This document shows positions 4,511 through 5,699 of a stretch of DNA of 5,699 nt, in pieces. Below the pieces are notes generated by a model. That model was not told the origin of the DNA. It did not search any database and saw only the letters and a program-made list of their open reading frames with translations. The stretch covers positions 1 through 5,699 of the forward strand of contig JAEOSY010000272.1 of NCBI GenBank assembly GCA_016840125.1, read 5' to 3'. The stretch's first letter is position 1; the number at the start of each line of letters is the position of its first letter. The stretch is from Candidatus Helarchaeota archaeon. Its GTDB lineage: Archaea > Asgardarchaeota > Lokiarchaeia > Helarchaeales > HEL-GB-A. The position numbers were made by a program, and so were the translations under genes.

Positions 4511-5699
4511 AATTTGAATTCCAGAAGGGGCGGGTTTTAACAAACTGTTTTTCTGCGTCAATAATCGCTTGAACAAATTCGTATTCGTTCTTGTAGGGCA
4601 TAGCAAGAATTCGAGTCGCAGTAGTTGGACCAACACCATAACCAGCCATGGCGATAATTGCCTTTTTTCCATAGGATAAGACTAAATTTGCACTTTTTTG
4701 AGCTCGTTCGAATATCTGCATATCTTCTTTTGATAGTTTTTTTCCTTTCTTCTTTAAATGAATGATCCGCCTGATATTTATTCCTTCTATAGGTAGAACT
4801 GCAAGAAATCTGGATTGACATTTCGGACACTCTGGTTTTTCAGGTAGTAATTTTACGGTTTTAAAGGAGGAATAATTTTGACAATACATGCAGACTAATT
4901 TTATTTGGCGTGATATTAATCGCCCTCTTACTATTTTTTGAATTTGATATCGACTTCGTTCGGGTATTATTAGATCTCTGGGGTTTACCCATTGAATAGC
5001 TGGAACTGCGAGGGGAGAAGGTTTGAAATTTTTCTTAACCATGATTTGAACATCTATTTCTTGGTTTTTAATTCTTTTTAATATTTCTAAACTCGACGGA
5101 ATATCTAACTTTTCGTTTAAAACAGTCCTCATAGTTTCTTTATATACGGGAGTGTTCTTAAAAATTCGAATAAACCTTGAAATATTGATATCCTTATATC
5201 GTGCATCTTTTTTAATTATTCCAAAATACTTCGCAGTATGAAAAAACCGATATCTGAACATAGAAGATCTCTTTAAAGTGATATCAAGAACGGGTTCGAT
5301 ATAATCTGAATCGATTTTCATTAGAAGTTCTTTAATTTCTACAGGACTGATTATTCGTGGGAGGGATAGAATAATCCGATAAGGATCTACTCGTACTCCA
5401 ACGCTTGCGCCTACTCGTGAAGATAACAACGAAGCAATTATTCTACTCAACGTTTCATTAACGCGCGTTCCAAAACATGCATGAATTACTATATTTTTTT
5501 CGAGTTCTTCTATAAATATTGTTTTATGATTTGGGATTGGAAGGTTGTTTTCAATGTGAGCTTTTATATTATCAATTATAACTGTTTTTGCGTCTTCAGT
5601 TAGAGCATACTCATCCAAAATTGGGATATGAGATTGTTTTTTCATAAGATTTGCCTCTATTTGCATACGGAGCCAACCTACTTCTTGGGCAATAGCATA
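4509..5699 (-). CDS. lhr: Lhr-type superfamily 2 helicase, C-terminal part (5' end outside window)
   Basis: Large ATP-dependent helicases of the Lhr family act on DNA or RNA-DNA hybrids in repair or RNA processing. Only the part after the two motor domains is visible. The frame is open to the right edge (upstream residues YAIAQEVGWLR precede the first Met at 5664-5666), so that Met is internal; 396 codons are seen. Numbered from that Met, landmarks are IVIHACFGTRVNETLSRI at 59-76, RVDPYRIIL near 92-100, a winged-helix or core segment with RYRFFHTAKYFGIIKK, a four-cysteine zinc site (CMYC at 259-262, CPKC at 280-283, about 4892-4818) and a helix-hairpin-helix-like GYGVGPTTATRIL at 342-354. The Cys-rich C-terminus suggests the archaeal aLhr2-type branch, although the subfamily is less certain than the family. 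The motor motifs are outside the window and cannot be checked. Confidence 0.85.
   Translation of the reverse strand, partial: YAIAQEVGWLRMQIEANLMKKQSHIPILDEYALTEDAKTVIIDNIKAHIENNLPIPNHKTIFIEELEKNIVIHACFGTRVNETLSRIIASLLSSRVGASVGVRVDPYRIILSLPRIISPVEIKELLMKIDSDYIEPVLDITLKRSSMFRYRFFHTAKYFGIIKKDARYKDINISRFIRIFKNTPVYKETMRTVLNEKLDIPSSLEILKRIKNQEIDVQIMVKKNFKPSPLAVPAIQWVNPRDLIIPERSRYQIQKIVRGRLISRQIKLVCMYCQNYSSFKTVKLLPEKPECPKCQSRFLAVLPIEGINIRRIIHLKKKGKKLSKEDMQIFERAQKSANLVLSYGKKAIIAMAGYGVGPTTATRILAMPYKNEYEFVQAIIDAEKQFVKTRPFWNSN

Noticed and set aside
4558..4830. Alternative minus-strand frames inside the helicase gene
   Set aside because: They are out-of-frame readings of the Lhr C-terminal region, which shows a clear zinc site and HhH motif in the main frame.

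Overview
This window comes from a low-GC archaeon. Evidence: the genes for archaeal/eukaryotic ribosomal proteins S19e, L39e and L31e, a PDCD5-family protein, the archaeal RNase P subunit Rpp21/Rnp4, an archaeal-type YhbY/CRM protein and the C-terminal part of a large Lhr-type helicase. By eye the host genes are about one-third GC. TTG starts are common (rnp4, PDCD5, the small rubredoxin-like gene and possibly yhbY). The lineage cannot be fixed from this stretch; an Asgard archaeon or another AT-rich archaeon would fit, as a guess only.

Layout from left to right. (1) Positions 1-1000 hold the right-hand part of an IS200/IS605-type element: a tnpB gene running in from the left edge with its RuvC residues intact, and a structured 3' end that probably encodes the omega/reRNA and ends near a TTCAA at 996-1000. 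It is visibly more GC-rich than its surroundings, so it looks acquired. (2) An AT-rich gap leads to a two-gene unit, rnp4 and yhbY, only 1 nt apart. (3) A previously easy-to-miss 38-residue rubredoxin-like protein lies on the minus strand at 1793-1909, convergent with yhbY. (4) A gene-free stretch of about 330 nt carries the divergent promoters of that small gene and of the ribosomal operon. (5) The plus-strand cluster rps19e - PDCD5 - rpl39e - rpl31e follows with short gaps. Its L31e carries a 76-residue charged N-terminal extension. (6) A metallo-beta-lactamase-fold hydrolase follows with its own strong ribosome binding site. In many archaea aIF6 occupies the place after L31e, but it is absent here. 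(7) On the minus strand, convergent with a 4-nt gap, is the 3' part of an Lhr-type helicase gene that runs off the right edge.

Functionally the core is a translation and RNA-maturation neighbourhood: tRNA 5' processing (Rnp4), a probable ribosome-assembly RNA binder (YhbY), ribosomal proteins of both subunits and PDCD5. It is bordered by a mobile element on one side and a nucleic-acid helicase on the other.
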